25,583 nt of DNA from JBOFFC01 sp051648405 (GCA_051648405.1 JBOFFC010000004.1:1-25583), one strand, 5' to 3'. Positions 8,678 through 16,962 are shown, numbered from the stretch's first letter. Notes: a model not told the origin generated them from the letters alone. Numbers and translations are program-made.

Positions 8678-9142
8678 TCACAGGTTCTGACACCACTGAC
8701 CCCGTGGAAACGCTTGTTTCCCAGGGGTTTTTTCGTGGGCGGGGTTTGGGGCCGGATGGTCGCGATTGTCAGCAGATGCCCCCAGTTTGCACGTCTTGCC
8801 AGGATTTGGTGCAAGGGTTGGTGCAAGTGAACTTTGGGGGGCCCACGCCGCCGCCCTGCCGTGGGTGCCGGTCGCCTTGGTCCGTTGGGGCCAGCTGGGG
8901 CCCGCGCCCAAGGGGAGCGACGGCAGGGCGTCTAGCGCGCCCGCCACGTCGAGCACCCGCGGGTCGGTGTAGACGTTCATCGTCAGGTCAATCGACGAGT
9001 GACGCATCGCCGCTTGCGCCGTGCGGGGCGCCACGCCGCCGGCCGACAGCAGCGAGCCGAAGCTGTGGCGCAGGGCGTGAACGTCGAGCGTCCGGCCGCG
9101 GTCGTCACGCTTGGTCTTGTTGAGAACTGCGGCGGTTGTCGG
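8678..9142 (-). pseudogene. Tyrosine recombinase (integrase), C-terminal remnant
   Basis: On the minus strand this encodes the last part of a tyrosine recombinase: LNKTKRDDRGRTLDVHALRHS, then QAAMRHSSIDLTMNVYTD, followed by ALDALPSLPL and a long tail. It keeps the HxxR box (HALRH), the second catalytic His and the nucleophilic Tyr of VYTD, but lacks the first catalytic Arg and the Lys, which lie in the missing middle. The sequence starts abruptly right after the TAG at 9143-9145 that ends the neighbouring DUF2441-like frame, with which it shares phase. The N-terminal part of the same kind of protein is at 9696-10133. The tail runs through the tRNA terminator and stops 2 nt from tRNA-Asp. It cannot be catalytically active alone. 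Confidence 0.85.
8699..8733 (+). terminator. Intrinsic terminator of tRNA-Asp
   Basis: ACCCC (8699-8703) pairs with GGGGT (8724-8728). After a 2x2 internal mismatch, GGAAAC (8706-8711) pairs with GTTTCC (8716-8721) around a GCTT loop. Six T residues (8728-8733) follow. It starts 22 nt after the tRNA and is embedded in the antisense integrase tail. Confidence 0.8.
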
Positions 9143-9654
9143 CTATCGAAGCTTCGTTCCGACGGTAACCGGTAGTTCCAACACGTACTCGAACCGCGGG
9201 TTCGCGCTCGGCTCAGCTCTCCAATACGCGTCGAAGTTCCATCCCGCTGGATCGGTGTTCGGGATGTGAAAGAGATCACCCCGGTGGACCCTGCCAGGCG
9301 CCTTCACCTCGAAGACCTGTACCGACTTCCCGAACGCGCCCGGGTCGCTCTGGATCAGGAAGGTCACGTCGTCAAGCGAGCCTACGGCGAACAAGCTCTG
9401 CAACCGAGATGGATGACCTGGGAAGTGCTTCCGCCTGTAGCTCTCGCACGCAAACTCTCGGCCCTGCGCACTGGCGTTGTGTGCAAAAAAATGGACAGCC
9501 CCCAGTTGGAAAAGCCCTCAGGAAGAGCCTTCGCCCATTCTTGCCAGTTCAACACGTTGGTGCTGAACTCGGCGATCTCGGGCGCTATTGGCTGAAGGTT
9601 CAACTGCATGCCGGTCTGCAGTGCAGCAGCGGCGTCGAGATGGTAGTACGGCAT
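9143..9654 (-). pseudogene. DUF2441-like protein, reading frame broken at a T7 run
   Basis: Two overlapping frames on the minus strand form one protein if a single base is added at a run of seven T residues (plus-strand A7 at 9485-9491). The N-terminal frame starts at the ATG at 9654 (MPYYHLDAAAALQTGMQLNL), with GGGAG about 9 nt upstream, and continues to LPEGFSNWGLSIF. The other frame then supplies FAHNASAQGREFACESYRRK, HFPGHPSRLQSLFAVGSLDD and a C-terminal WRAEPSANPRFEYVLELPV. The restored product is about 170 residues and resembles the DUF2441 family in its YYHLD start, SNWG, RRxHFP..PSR.QS and final YW...P.FEYVL motifs. The function of that family is unknown to me. The break could be decay, a sequencing error in the homopolymer, or -1 slippage on T TTT TTG. 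It sits between the two halves of the integrase, and so came in after or during element decay. Confidence 0.6.
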
Positions 9655-9695
9655 CGGTCGCACTCCCTCAGCACCAAACCTGGAACGACGCCAGC

Positions 9696-10133
9696 TTAGC
9701 GGCTCGGTCGAGCAGTCGCGAACGTTCTCCGGTCGCTCCCTTGACGGTCGCGGCTCGGTGAGCCGCGGTGGCCGCGGCTAGCAACCCGCGTCGCCAGCCA
9801 GTCGCGCACGGCGTCGTCGGTGGCGCTCACGACGCCCGAGCGGACACGCTCGGCCCGTTCGACGAGTTCGCGCAGCACGGCTTGCGCGGCGTCCTTCGAG
9901 CGGCACCCGGTCGAGACTTCGCGCACCACCCCCGAGCCGTCGCGGTACTTGGCGACGTAGGTCGCGGCCTCGATACGCACCCGCGGGGGGGCCCCTTCCG
10001 ACTCGACGACAACGCCCGTTTGCCGCGTCCCCGTGCGGTCACGCCAGCGGGCGAGCCGTTCCCCCTTGCGGGTCAGCAGTTCGGCCCCCTCGGGGAGCGG
10101 TCGGGTGTACGTCTTGCGGTATACGGTGGCCAT
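9696..10133 (-). pseudogene. Tyrosine recombinase (integrase), N-terminal remnant
   Basis: From the ATG at 10133 the frame reads MATVYRKTYTRPLPEGAELL, then LTRKGERLARWRDRTGTR, AATYVAKYRDGSGVVREVST and GCRSKDAAQAVLRELVERAE. This is the characteristic N-terminal region of planctomycete tyrosine recombinases, upstream of the SAM-like DNA-binding domain. After VRDWLATRVA (about residue 115) the family resemblance ends, and a short run of unrelated residues leads to a stop at 9696. The core-binding domain and first catalytic residues, some 200 residues, are missing; the C-terminal part reappears at 8678-9142. The original gene was therefore broken by replacement of its middle with the DUF2441-like module, rather than by a clean insertion. 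I see no clear target-site duplication. Confidence 0.75.
9749..9778. repeat. Overlapping hairpins at the integrase break
   Basis: CGCGGCTC (9749-9756) pairs perfectly with GAGCCGCG (9760-9767) across a GGT loop. It overlaps a direct repeat of GCCGCGG (9762-9768 and 9771-9777), itself built on the palindrome CCGCGG. It lies exactly where the N-terminal integrase remnant loses family similarity, upstream of the DUF2441-like gene. Confidence 0.5.
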
Positions 10134-10233
10134 TTTCGCGATGTTTTTGAGGTTTGCTTGCTCTGGGCCGGAGTTTGGCCGATACTTCCAGCGGCTCTGA
10201 AACTCGGCCCGTCTGGGGAGTAGGAACCACCCG

Positions 10234-10259
10234 GGAGAGCCGCCGAGAGGCGGCTCTCT
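10234..10259 (-). terminator. Perfect hairpin downstream of the DUF3800 gene
   Basis: GAGAGCCGCC (10235-10244) pairs without mismatch with GGCGGCTCTC (10249-10258) around a GAGA loop, extended by a G-T pair. It begins 17 nt after the stop codon of the DUF3800 gene. On the minus strand there is no T-tract after the stem; on the plus strand a short CCTTTTCC follows. It may terminate or stabilise the DUF3800 mRNA. Confidence 0.55.
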
Positions 10260-10275
10260 CCTTTTCCGGGCCACG

Positions 10276-11043
10276 TCACAGCCTGACGATCCCCAGCGGG
10301 TCGGAAGTTGAGGCGACCTTGCAGAGCACCGGGCTGAGCAGCCGGAAGTAGTTGTGCCCTCCGTGTCGCCTCATGTACTGGTTCGGCGCCAGGTGCTGTC
10401 GGAGCAGATACGCACAGGTGTCGCACGCCTGCACGAAGTAAGAGTGCTGAGAGTCGCGAAACACCGGGTCCTCGATGATGAGCTTTAGCTTCAGGTCCCG
10501 TGAGCCGAGCCCGAAGCCAACCTGATTCGAGATCGGGTTGTACGCTCGCATGCGACGAACCAGTTGTGTGAGCTTCTTGTCGTCAGTGCGGTCCGGCAAG
10601 ATCATGCCGCGTTCGTCGGCATTGCGCGGGCCGGGGAAGTTCCTGTGCGACATCGTGTTCTCGAATCGTTGGATCAGCACTGGCCAGGTGTTCGCGAAAA
10701 CGTCGAACGTCGGCTGCCGCTTCGACTTGTCCATGACCACGTTGATGATGCTGATGTCGGGCAGGTTGCCCAGCTCTTTGGCGAACGCCCGTAGAATCGC
10801 CAGCCGATCGCTCTTCTTGATTCTTGCGAGTGGACCGGGCTTGCTGATCAGCTCGCTGGCGTGGATTTCTTCGCGAATCTTGAGCCCGTAGAGCGCTCGC
10901 ATCCGCCTACGAAACGCGACGAGCTGGTCTAGCGCGTCACGCCACCGCAGTTCGTGGACGACGATCCCGGTCAGGATGAAGTGGTTTACAGGCGACCCTT
11001 GCATGCCGGTGTCGCCGCTCTCATCGGTGTACATCAAGAACAC
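10276..11043 (-). CDS. DUF3800 domain protein
   Basis: This 255-residue protein starts MFLMYTDESGDTG, the hallmark DESGD of the DUF3800 family, and ends with the family's second conserved block (LIIEDPVFRDSQHSYFVQ followed by CDTCAYLLRQ), which carries Asp/Ser/Gln residues. DUF3800 proteins are frequent on mobile elements, and an RNase H-like nuclease fold has been suggested for them, but I know of no settled function. I favour the GTG at 11043 because AGGAG lies 7 nt upstream. An alternative ATG at 11034 overlaps the HTH gene's stop as TGATG. Either way it overlaps the upstream HTH gene and should be translated from the same mRNA. A perfect hairpin follows the stop codon. The gene looks intact, unlike its neighbours in the element. 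Confidence 0.8.
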   Translation of the reverse strand: MFLMYTDESGDTGMQGSPVNHFILTGIVVHELRWRDALDQLVAFRRRMRALYGLKIREEIHASELISKPGPLARIKKSDRLAILRAFAKELGNLPDISIINVVMDKSKRQPTFDVFANTWPVLIQRFENTMSHRNFPGPRNADERGMILPDRTDDKKLTQLVRRMRAYNPISNQVGFGLGSRDLKLKLIIEDPVFRDSQHSYFVQACDTCAYLLRQHLAPNQYMRRHGGHNYFRLLSPVLCKVASTSDPLGIVRL

Positions 11044-11255
11044 GTCGTGTCTCCTCTATCCCCCAGTTCCAACCCATAGAACGCCGCCAGCTTGTCGGCC
11101 AGGTCGAGGCGCAGCGAGCGCTCGCCGCGGGCGAACGGCATCAGGCTTTGGCGGGTGATCCCCGTTTGCCGGCTCACCTCGGCGAAGCTCCGCGGGTCGC
11201 TCAACAGCGCGTCGCGCAGCACCTCGGTCATCGTCGGCGGTTGCTTGTCGGCCAT
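11034..11255 (-). CDS. Small XRE-like helix-turn-helix regulator
   Basis: This 73-residue protein has a single HTH of the XRE/lambda-repressor type: EVLRDALLSDPRSFAEVSRQ, then TGITRQSLMPFARGERSLRL and DLADKLAAFYGLEL, where FAEVSRQTGITRQSLMPFARG is the helix-turn-helix. It binds DNA, presumably its own promoter. The ATG at 11255 (MADKQPP) lies at the predicted transcription start, so the message may be leaderless. An in-frame ATG at 11303, overlapping the upstream zinc-ribbon stop codon as ATGA, would add 16 residues and is less likely to be used if the promoter is real. The gene overlaps the DUF3800 start by about 10 nt, forming a two-gene cassette similar in layout to regulator-effector or toxin-antitoxin pairs. 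That functional reading is inference. Confidence 0.75.
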   Translation of the reverse strand: MADKQPPTMTEVLRDALLSDPRSFAEVSRQTGITRQSLMPFARGERSLRLDLADKLAAFYGLELGDRGDTTCS

Positions 11256-11290
11256 GTAACAAATCGTACAGGATTGCGGGGGTTGGTCAA
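11255..11290 (-). promoter_or_regulatory. Promoter with inverted-repeat operator for the HTH/DUF3800 cassette
   Basis: Read on the minus strand, TTGACC (11285-11290) and TACGAT (11263-11268) are separated by 16 nt. The predicted start falls at or within 1-2 nt of the HTH gene's ATG (11255), which would give a leaderless mRNA. TGTA and TACA (11255-11258 and 11267-11270) form an inverted repeat with an 8-nt spacer overlapping the -10 box and the start codon, a natural place for autorepression by the HTH protein. Confidence 0.6.
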
Positions 11291-11299
11291 CGCGGTCGG

Positions 11300-11647
11300 T
11301 CATCGTTGCCGCTTCGCCCGCCTCGGCCCCCGGTACCCGTAGAACCGCCCGCACCAGCGGCACTCGACGCGCTCGAAGCCCGGGCGGCCGTGGCGGTCGG
11401 GGCCGGTCTTCCACCCTGCCGGGTCGCGGTGGTCGAGGGGGCAGGTGGGTAGAGGGGCCGGGGGGGCTGTCGGCTTTCGGCGATCGGCTGTCGTGGGGCG
11501 GGGCGTAAAGAGAGTCGCGCTGCCGCGCTGTTCCCTTTGGTCTCGGTCGCCGCTTTGCGGAACAGGACCCGTTGGGTGGCGGTTCGTGCCGGCGAGCGCG
11601 GATCGCTGCGCGTCTGGTTCGCAGCCGTGGCGACCAGCTTCCCCCAC
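11300..11647 (-). CDS. Zinc-ribbon-like small protein, possibly a remnant
   Basis: The C-terminal 50 residues read TCPLDHRDPAGWKTGPDRHG, then RPGFERVECRWCGRFYGYRG. Cys and His in CPLDH and the pair CRWC could bind one zinc, and the basic tail is typical of small nucleic-acid-binding proteins on planctomycete elements. The N-terminal half is low-complexity Pro/Arg-rich sequence, and the only start I see is a GTG at 11647. The true gene may therefore be shorter or truncated at its 5' end. Its stop overlaps an in-frame ATG of the HTH gene frame (ATGA at 11300-11303), suggesting these were once consecutive genes. I am confident only of the C-terminal part. Confidence 0.4.
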   Translation of the reverse strand: MGEAGRHGCEPDAQRSALAGTNRHPTGPVPQSGDRDQREQRGSATLFTPRPTTADRRKPTAPPAPLPTCPLDHRDPAGWKTGPDRHGRPGFERVECRWCGRFYGYRGPRRAKRQR

Positions 11648-11665
11648 GATTTGGGGAACCTTCTC

Positions 11666-11764
11666 TCACCTCTCGCCTCCAACCTCTCGCCTCTCCACCG
11701 CGTCGCCCCAGCGGCGCCGTAGCTCGGCCAGCACGGGGTCGGCGGTTGGCGAGTCGGCAGGCAT
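11666..11764 (-). CDS. Truncated small ORF ending in a dispersed repeat
   Basis: From the ATG at 11764 the frame reads MPADSPTADPVLAELRRRWG and then DAVERREVGGER before a stop. The first 23 residues look like real helical coding sequence. The last ten are encoded entirely by the 28-nt dispersed repeat (11669-11696), followed at once by TGA. This looks like a gene whose 3' end was cut off by arrival of the repeat. No family is recognised. Confidence 0.3.
   Translation of the reverse strand: MPADSPTADPVLAELRRRWGDAVERREVGGER
11669..11696 (+). repeat. 28-nt dispersed repeat, family A, copy 1
   Basis: The unit is CCTCTCGCCTCC, two variable bases (AA here), then CCTCTCGCCTCTCC. It is internally duplicated, and two other copies differ only at the two central bases. 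Here it forms the 3' end of a truncated minus-strand ORF. Confidence 0.75.
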
Positions 11765-11841
11765 CGGGGGGGTTCGTCTTTCTGGGGGGTGGTGTCGCTC
11801 AGAGAACCACCCCTTATGGTTTCTGGTTTATGGGTCAGGGG

Positions 11842-11898
11842 TGACCCTTGGAACGGGACTCAGTTGACCCTTGGTAGGGGGTCGCACCTGACCCTTGG
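11842..11898 (+). repeat. Three direct repeats of TGACCCTTGG
   Basis: Identical 10-mers at 11842-11851, 11865-11874 and 11889-11898 give a period of 23-24 nt, about two helical turns. The intervening bases are not conserved. An inverted partner GGGTCA lies just upstream at 11832. The spacing would place bound proteins on one face of the DNA, as with iterons or recombinase arm sites. Confidence 0.6.
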
Positions 11899-12000
11899 GA
11901 ATGCTCACCGGTGGTACTTGGCGACCGGTCAGCGGCCTGCAAGCATCGCGGGGGGGGGGGCGCTCGGCATACGCTGGATCGAAAGCGCTAGGCCGGGTGC

Positions 12001-12137
12001 CGGCAGCGTGAGCGCCGAGAGTCGCGGCGGGTACACAGCGTGGCTCCGGGCGCTTACGCTTCTGGGTCCCGCCTGCGGTGTTGGGAAGTGGTTCGTGGCG
12101 CTGCTCCCGGCGCTGACGCTAAGGGCTCCCGCCCGCG
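12001..12137. repeat. Dispersed repeat, family B, three clustered copies
   Basis: Copies: one inverted at about 12001-12028 (AGCGTGAGCGCC), one direct at about 12042-12075 (GGCGCTTACGCTTC followed by GGGTCCCGCC), and one direct at about 12102-12137 (GGCGCTGACGCTAAGGGCTC then CCGCC). The first and second face each other and could fold as a hairpin. A fourth, best-matching copy is at 15-40. Confidence 0.55.
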
Positions 12138-12151
12138 CTTCGTCGATCTCG

Positions 12152-12179
12152 CCTCTCGCCTCCCACCTCTCGCCTCTCC
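12152..12179 (+). repeat. 28-nt dispersed repeat, family A, copy 2
   Basis: Same unit as at 11669, with central bases CA. It ends 4 nt before the GTG start codon of the ABC-F gene, in the position where a Shine-Dalgarno sequence would normally be. Being CCTCC-rich, it cannot pair with 16S rRNA as an SD would. Confidence 0.75.
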
Positions 12180-12183
12180 GCCT

Positions 12184-13980
<1,797 letters not shown>

Positions 13981-13982
13981 GA

Positions 13983-14085
13983 GCCAAGCACCGATGACCA
14001 AACACCAATGACCAAACGGCGTTGCCACGCCGATTGAGGTTGCCAAGCCACCTCTTGGTCATTGCTCATTGGCGCTTGGTCATCG
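13983..14085. repeat. Large imperfect inverted repeat between uup and the flippase
   Basis: The left arm contains ATGACCAAAC twice (13994-14003 and 14008-14017). The right arm contains the complementary TTGGTCAT (14055-14062) and TTGGTCATCG (14076-14085). The arms are about 25-30 nt, with about 40 nt between. There is no T-tract, so a simple intrinsic terminator is unlikely. It has the look of a dispersed palindromic element. Confidence 0.6.
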
Positions 14086-14196
14086 CGCCCGACTGGGGTT
14101 GTTGATCGCGACGGGGGCGCCTATGGTTCGCCCCCCTCCGACGATCCGCCCCCCAAATCTGAACCGAACGCCCCCGGGGCGTGTCCTCTGCGCCTG

Positions 14197-15582
14197 ATGG
14201 CAGCACGCTCGCAACGACCGATCACGGCCCCCCGGGGCGAGCCCCCGGCGCAGTGCGTCGCGACCGGTCGGCAGTACGCCTCGACGTACGCCTGCTCGGC
14301 GGCGCTGGTGATCGCGACGCTGGTGCTGCTGCGGCAAGCGAGCGACTTCTTCGGCGAACGCGGGTTCGCCGAGTTCGTGCTGTCGCGACGGTACCTCTCG
14401 GCGTTGACGCCGATCCTGTCGCTGGGGATGTCGGTCGCGCTGGCCAAGCAAGTGCCGATGCGCCGCACGGCGGTCGGCCTCGAGGCGACCCATGCGCTGC
14501 TAGCCGCCTCGATCCAAATCGTCACGCTCTGCTGCGCGCTGAGCTACGCGGCCGTCTGCCTGGCGCCGGAAGGGGTGTCGCGGCTCGTCACGGGCGAGCC
14601 CGGCAACGCCTCGCTGCTGGCGTCGCTGATCGCCTCGGCGATGGGGCTCCTGTGGACCACTTGCACGACCGCTTACTGCCGCGGCATGCTGTGGAACCAC
14701 TGCGCGAACGCGATCCAGTTCATCGGCGTCGCGCTGCTGCCGGTCGGGTTGGTAGTCGCCTCGACGAGCCCCGAGCTGTTCTTCTGGGGGAACGGCGTGG
14801 TGCTCGTCTTGGGGAACGCGTTGGCGCTGCCGTTGGCGCTGGGCTTCCCGCTGCGGAAGCTGGCGATCCTCGACCCGTTGGCGCTGCGGTCGCTGGTCGC
14901 CCAGGGGGCGCCGCGGGCGCCGGGAGACGCGGCGTTCTTCGCGCTGTTGGCGATGCCGGCGGTCGTGGCGACGCACGGCGGGGGGATCGAGCACGCCGCC
15001 GAGCTCGCCTACGGACTGGCGATGCTCACGCTGATGACGCAGATCGTCGCCCCGCAGAATCAGTTGCTGCTCCCCGAGGCGACCTACCTGCTGCAAGCGG
15101 GGGACCGGCCGCGGCTGCGTCGGCGGGTGGCGATGATGGCGGGCTGGTCGATCGCCGTCACGTCGTTCGTGGTGGTCGCCGTCGAGCTGTTCGCCGATCA
15201 GTTGGTGGCGACGCACCTGGGGATTGTCCCGCGCTCGTTCGTCGATTCGCTGCGGATGACGGTCCCGGCCGCGGTGGCGCTGAACCTGTTCCTTTGCTTG
15301 CGAGGGGTCGTCGATGCGACGTCGCGCCGCCCCGTGGCGCCGAACCTGTGCGTCGCCGCGTTCGCCGTGTTTGTCGCCGCGCAGTGGCTGCTAGCGGCGG
15401 CTGGCTGGGGAGACGCGGCGCTCGTAGGCGGGCTGTGGGTCGCGACGGGGATGCTAGCGGTGTCGAGCTGCGTGGCGGTCGTGACGGCGCTGCAAGGGGA
15501 CGCCGAACGCGTCGCCGCCGTCGAATCGGAGCTGCCATCGTCCACACACCGCGCGACCCCCGAGCTCGCCCGCGCCGCGTAG
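14197..15582 (+). CDS. Wzx/MATE-like polysaccharide flippase
   Basis: The product is 461 residues with about a dozen hydrophobic segments of 18-22 residues spread over its length (for example ACSAALVIATLVLL, IVTLCCALSYAAVCLA, LASLIASAMGLLWTTC and FAVFVAAQWLLAAAGW). It has an early charged turn, RQASDFFGERGFAEFVLSRR, as seen in oligosaccharide flippases of the MOP superfamily. Such proteins move lipid-linked glycans across the inner membrane. No enzyme motif is visible. I chose the ATG at 14197 (MAARSQRP), which puts a short basic N-terminus before the first helix. The frame extends upstream to 14062 through the inverted repeat, so that part is unlikely to be coding. The next gene, 94 nt downstream on the same strand, is a glycosyltransferase, which supports a glycan role. 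Confidence 0.75.
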   Translation: MAARSQRPITAPRGEPPAQCVATGRQYASTYACSAALVIATLVLLRQASDFFGERGFAEFVLSRRYLSALTPILSLGMSVALAKQVPMRRTAVGLEATHALLAASIQIVTLCCALSYAAVCLAPEGVSRLVTGEPGNASLLASLIASAMGLLWTTCTTAYCRGMLWNHCANAIQFIGVALLPVGLVVASTSPELFFWGNGVVLVLGNALALPLALGFPLRKLAILDPLALRSLVAQGAPRAPGDAAFFALLAMPAVVATHGGGIEHAAELAYGLAMLTLMTQIVAPQNQLLLPEATYLLQAGDRPRLRRRVAMMAGWSIAVTSFVVVAVELFADQLVATHLGIVPRSFVDSLRMTVPAAVALNLFLCLRGVVDATSRRPVAPNLCVAAFAVFVAAQWLLAAAGWGDAALVGGLWVATGMLAVSSCVAVVTALQGDAERVAAVESELPSSTHRATPELARAA

Positions 15583-15676
15583 CGCGGCGTGCTCGATTGA
15601 CGCGCCGGGCTGCGGTTCCTACGCTCCGCGTCCCAACGTCTTCTCGATCCCGTCACGCCCGTCACGCCCCTACCCC

Positions 15677-16951
15677 ATGCTCGTTTGGCTGCTCGACGAC
15701 GGCGAGCCACCCCCGGCCGAGGGGCCGCCGCGGTCGGACCGATTCGGGTCCGTCGGGCGGCGTCTCGCCGCACGGGGTCACCGCGTCGTTCATTGGCGGC
15801 GCTTGGCCGGTAACGCGCTGGCCAGTTCCGAGGCGACCGAGACGGTGATCGCTCCCAACCAGTCGTTTCGGAGCCTGGGAGTCGGCGACGCATCGACGCC
15901 GATCGTGGCCCTCGGCCGGCGCCTGCGACGGCGACTAGCCACCGCGTTCGAGCGACAAGCGACGACCGCCGAGCGACCCGACCTGGTCGTCGCCGCGCTG
16001 CCGAGCCCGGAGCTCGCCGGCGCCGCTTCGCGCTACGCGGCAGCGAGCCACGTCCCGCTGGTGATCGACGTGCGCAGTCGTTGGCCCGACGCGCTCGCAT
16101 GGAACGCACCCGCGACGTTGCGCCGGTTCGCCGGGCTGGGGATGCGCGGCGTCGAGGGGATGGGCCGCAGCGCGCTGCACGGCGCGACCGCCGTCATGGC
16201 GCCCTCCGCCACGCTGCTCGACAACGCGCTGCGACACGCCGGCCGAGAGCGGCGCGACACGGACCGCGTCTACCCGTACGCCTACGACGACCGCCCGCAT
16301 CACGACGGGGCAGACGCCGACGCCGACGGGTTCTGGGAAAAGCTGCGAGTCGGCGCCGGGGCGGCGTTCCGCCTCGCCTTCGTCGGCCGGCTTGGGCCCG
16401 CTACCCGTCTCGAACCGTTCATCGACGCGGTCCGTTTCCTAGAGCGGCGCTGCCCCGGGGAGTTCGAGCTGGTCGTCTGCGGCGACGGCCCGCGGCAGCC
16501 CTCGCTAACGCGCCGCGCCGCTAGCAGCCCGAGCGTGCGGATCGTCGGAAGAGTCGCTGAGCGTCGTGCGGCGGCGCTGCTCCGGCGCTCGACGGTCGGC
16601 CTGGCGCCGTACGCCGCCGGGGCGCCGACGTCGTTGCCGCGAAAAGCGATCGAGTGCTTCGCCCACTCGCTGCCGGTCCTCTCGACGCTCGGCGGCTCGG
16701 ACCTCGAAACGCTGCTCGCCGAGAACGACTGCGGCTTGACGCTCGAAGCGCCACGCACCGAGCACGTCGTCGAGCTGCTGCGCGTCTGGCGGGCCCAACC
16801 GCAACGGATGGCGACGCTCGCCACGAACGCCCGCCGGCTGTACCGCACGCAGTTCCACGCCGAGGCGGTCTCGACCGCGATGGCCGAGCATCTGGAACGC
16901 GTTGGGAGGGCTTCCAGCCCCTCGCTACGGTCGCTCCGCAAGGCCGGTTAG
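15677..16951 (+). CDS. GT4-like glycosyltransferase (GT-B fold)
   Basis: This 424-residue protein has a GT-B C-terminal half: FRLAFVGRLGPATRLEPFID, then VVCGDGPRQPSL, VRIVGRVAERRAAALLRRST, and the donor-binding stretch LPRKAIECFAHSLPVLSTLG in which the glutamate of the EX7E-like site is preserved as IECFAHSLPV. The N-terminal half (LLDDGEPP, LAARGHRV, PDLVVAALPSP, VPLVIDVRSRWPDAL) matches the acceptor domain of group 4 transferases. It transfers a sugar from an activated donor to a glycan or lipid acceptor; the identity is not deducible. There are no membrane segments, so it is cytoplasmic. The ATG at 15677 fits the start of the domain. It follows the flippase on the same strand and probably shares its transcript, and it converges on the subtilase with 11 nt between stops. 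Confidence 0.8.
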   Translation: MLVWLLDDGEPPPAEGPPRSDRFGSVGRRLAARGHRVVHWRRLAGNALASSEATETVIAPNQSFRSLGVGDASTPIVALGRRLRRRLATAFERQATTAERPDLVVAALPSPELAGAASRYAAASHVPLVIDVRSRWPDALAWNAPATLRRFAGLGMRGVEGMGRSALHGATAVMAPSATLLDNALRHAGRERRDTDRVYPYAYDDRPHHDGADADADGFWEKLRVGAGAAFRLAFVGRLGPATRLEPFIDAVRFLERRCPGEFELVVCGDGPRQPSLTRRAASSPSVRIVGRVAERRAAALLRRSTVGLAPYAAGAPTSLPRKAIECFAHSLPVLSTLGGSDLETLLAENDCGLTLEAPRTEHVVELLRVWRAQPQRMATLATNARRLYRTQFHAEAVSTAMAEHLERVGRASSPSLRSLRKAG

Positions 16952-16962
16952 CCGCGGCGCTG

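Larger units (their letters stand above)
11765..12183. other. Repeat-dense spacer between the element and uup
   Basis: No gene is supported in these 419 bases. They hold an inverted repeat GGGTCA-GGGG-TGACCC (11832-11847), three TGACCCTTGG units, an 11-G run (11950-11960), three family-B repeat copies (about 12001-12137) and one family-A copy (12152-12179). Long open frames through the region are a by-product of GC-rich repeats. Confidence 0.6.

Noticed and set aside
10134..10275. Additional small gene between the integrase remnant and DUF3800
   Set aside because: Open frames exist but only a hairpin and leader sequence are supported.
11712..11725. 14-nt match to the 5' end of tRNA-Asp (CGGCGCCGTAGCTC), considered as an attachment-site duplicate
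   Set aside because: Integrases target the 3' half of tRNAs, the match stops at 14 nt, and the bases fit the LAELRRRWG coding frame on the other strand.
11842..11898. CRISPR array
   Set aside because: Units are only 10 nt with 13-14 nt gaps and three copies; no cas genes nearby.
14181..15848. 555-codon plus-strand frame overlapping the flippase
   Set aside because: Composed almost only of R, G, A, V and D with no domains; the overlapping frame has regular membrane helices.
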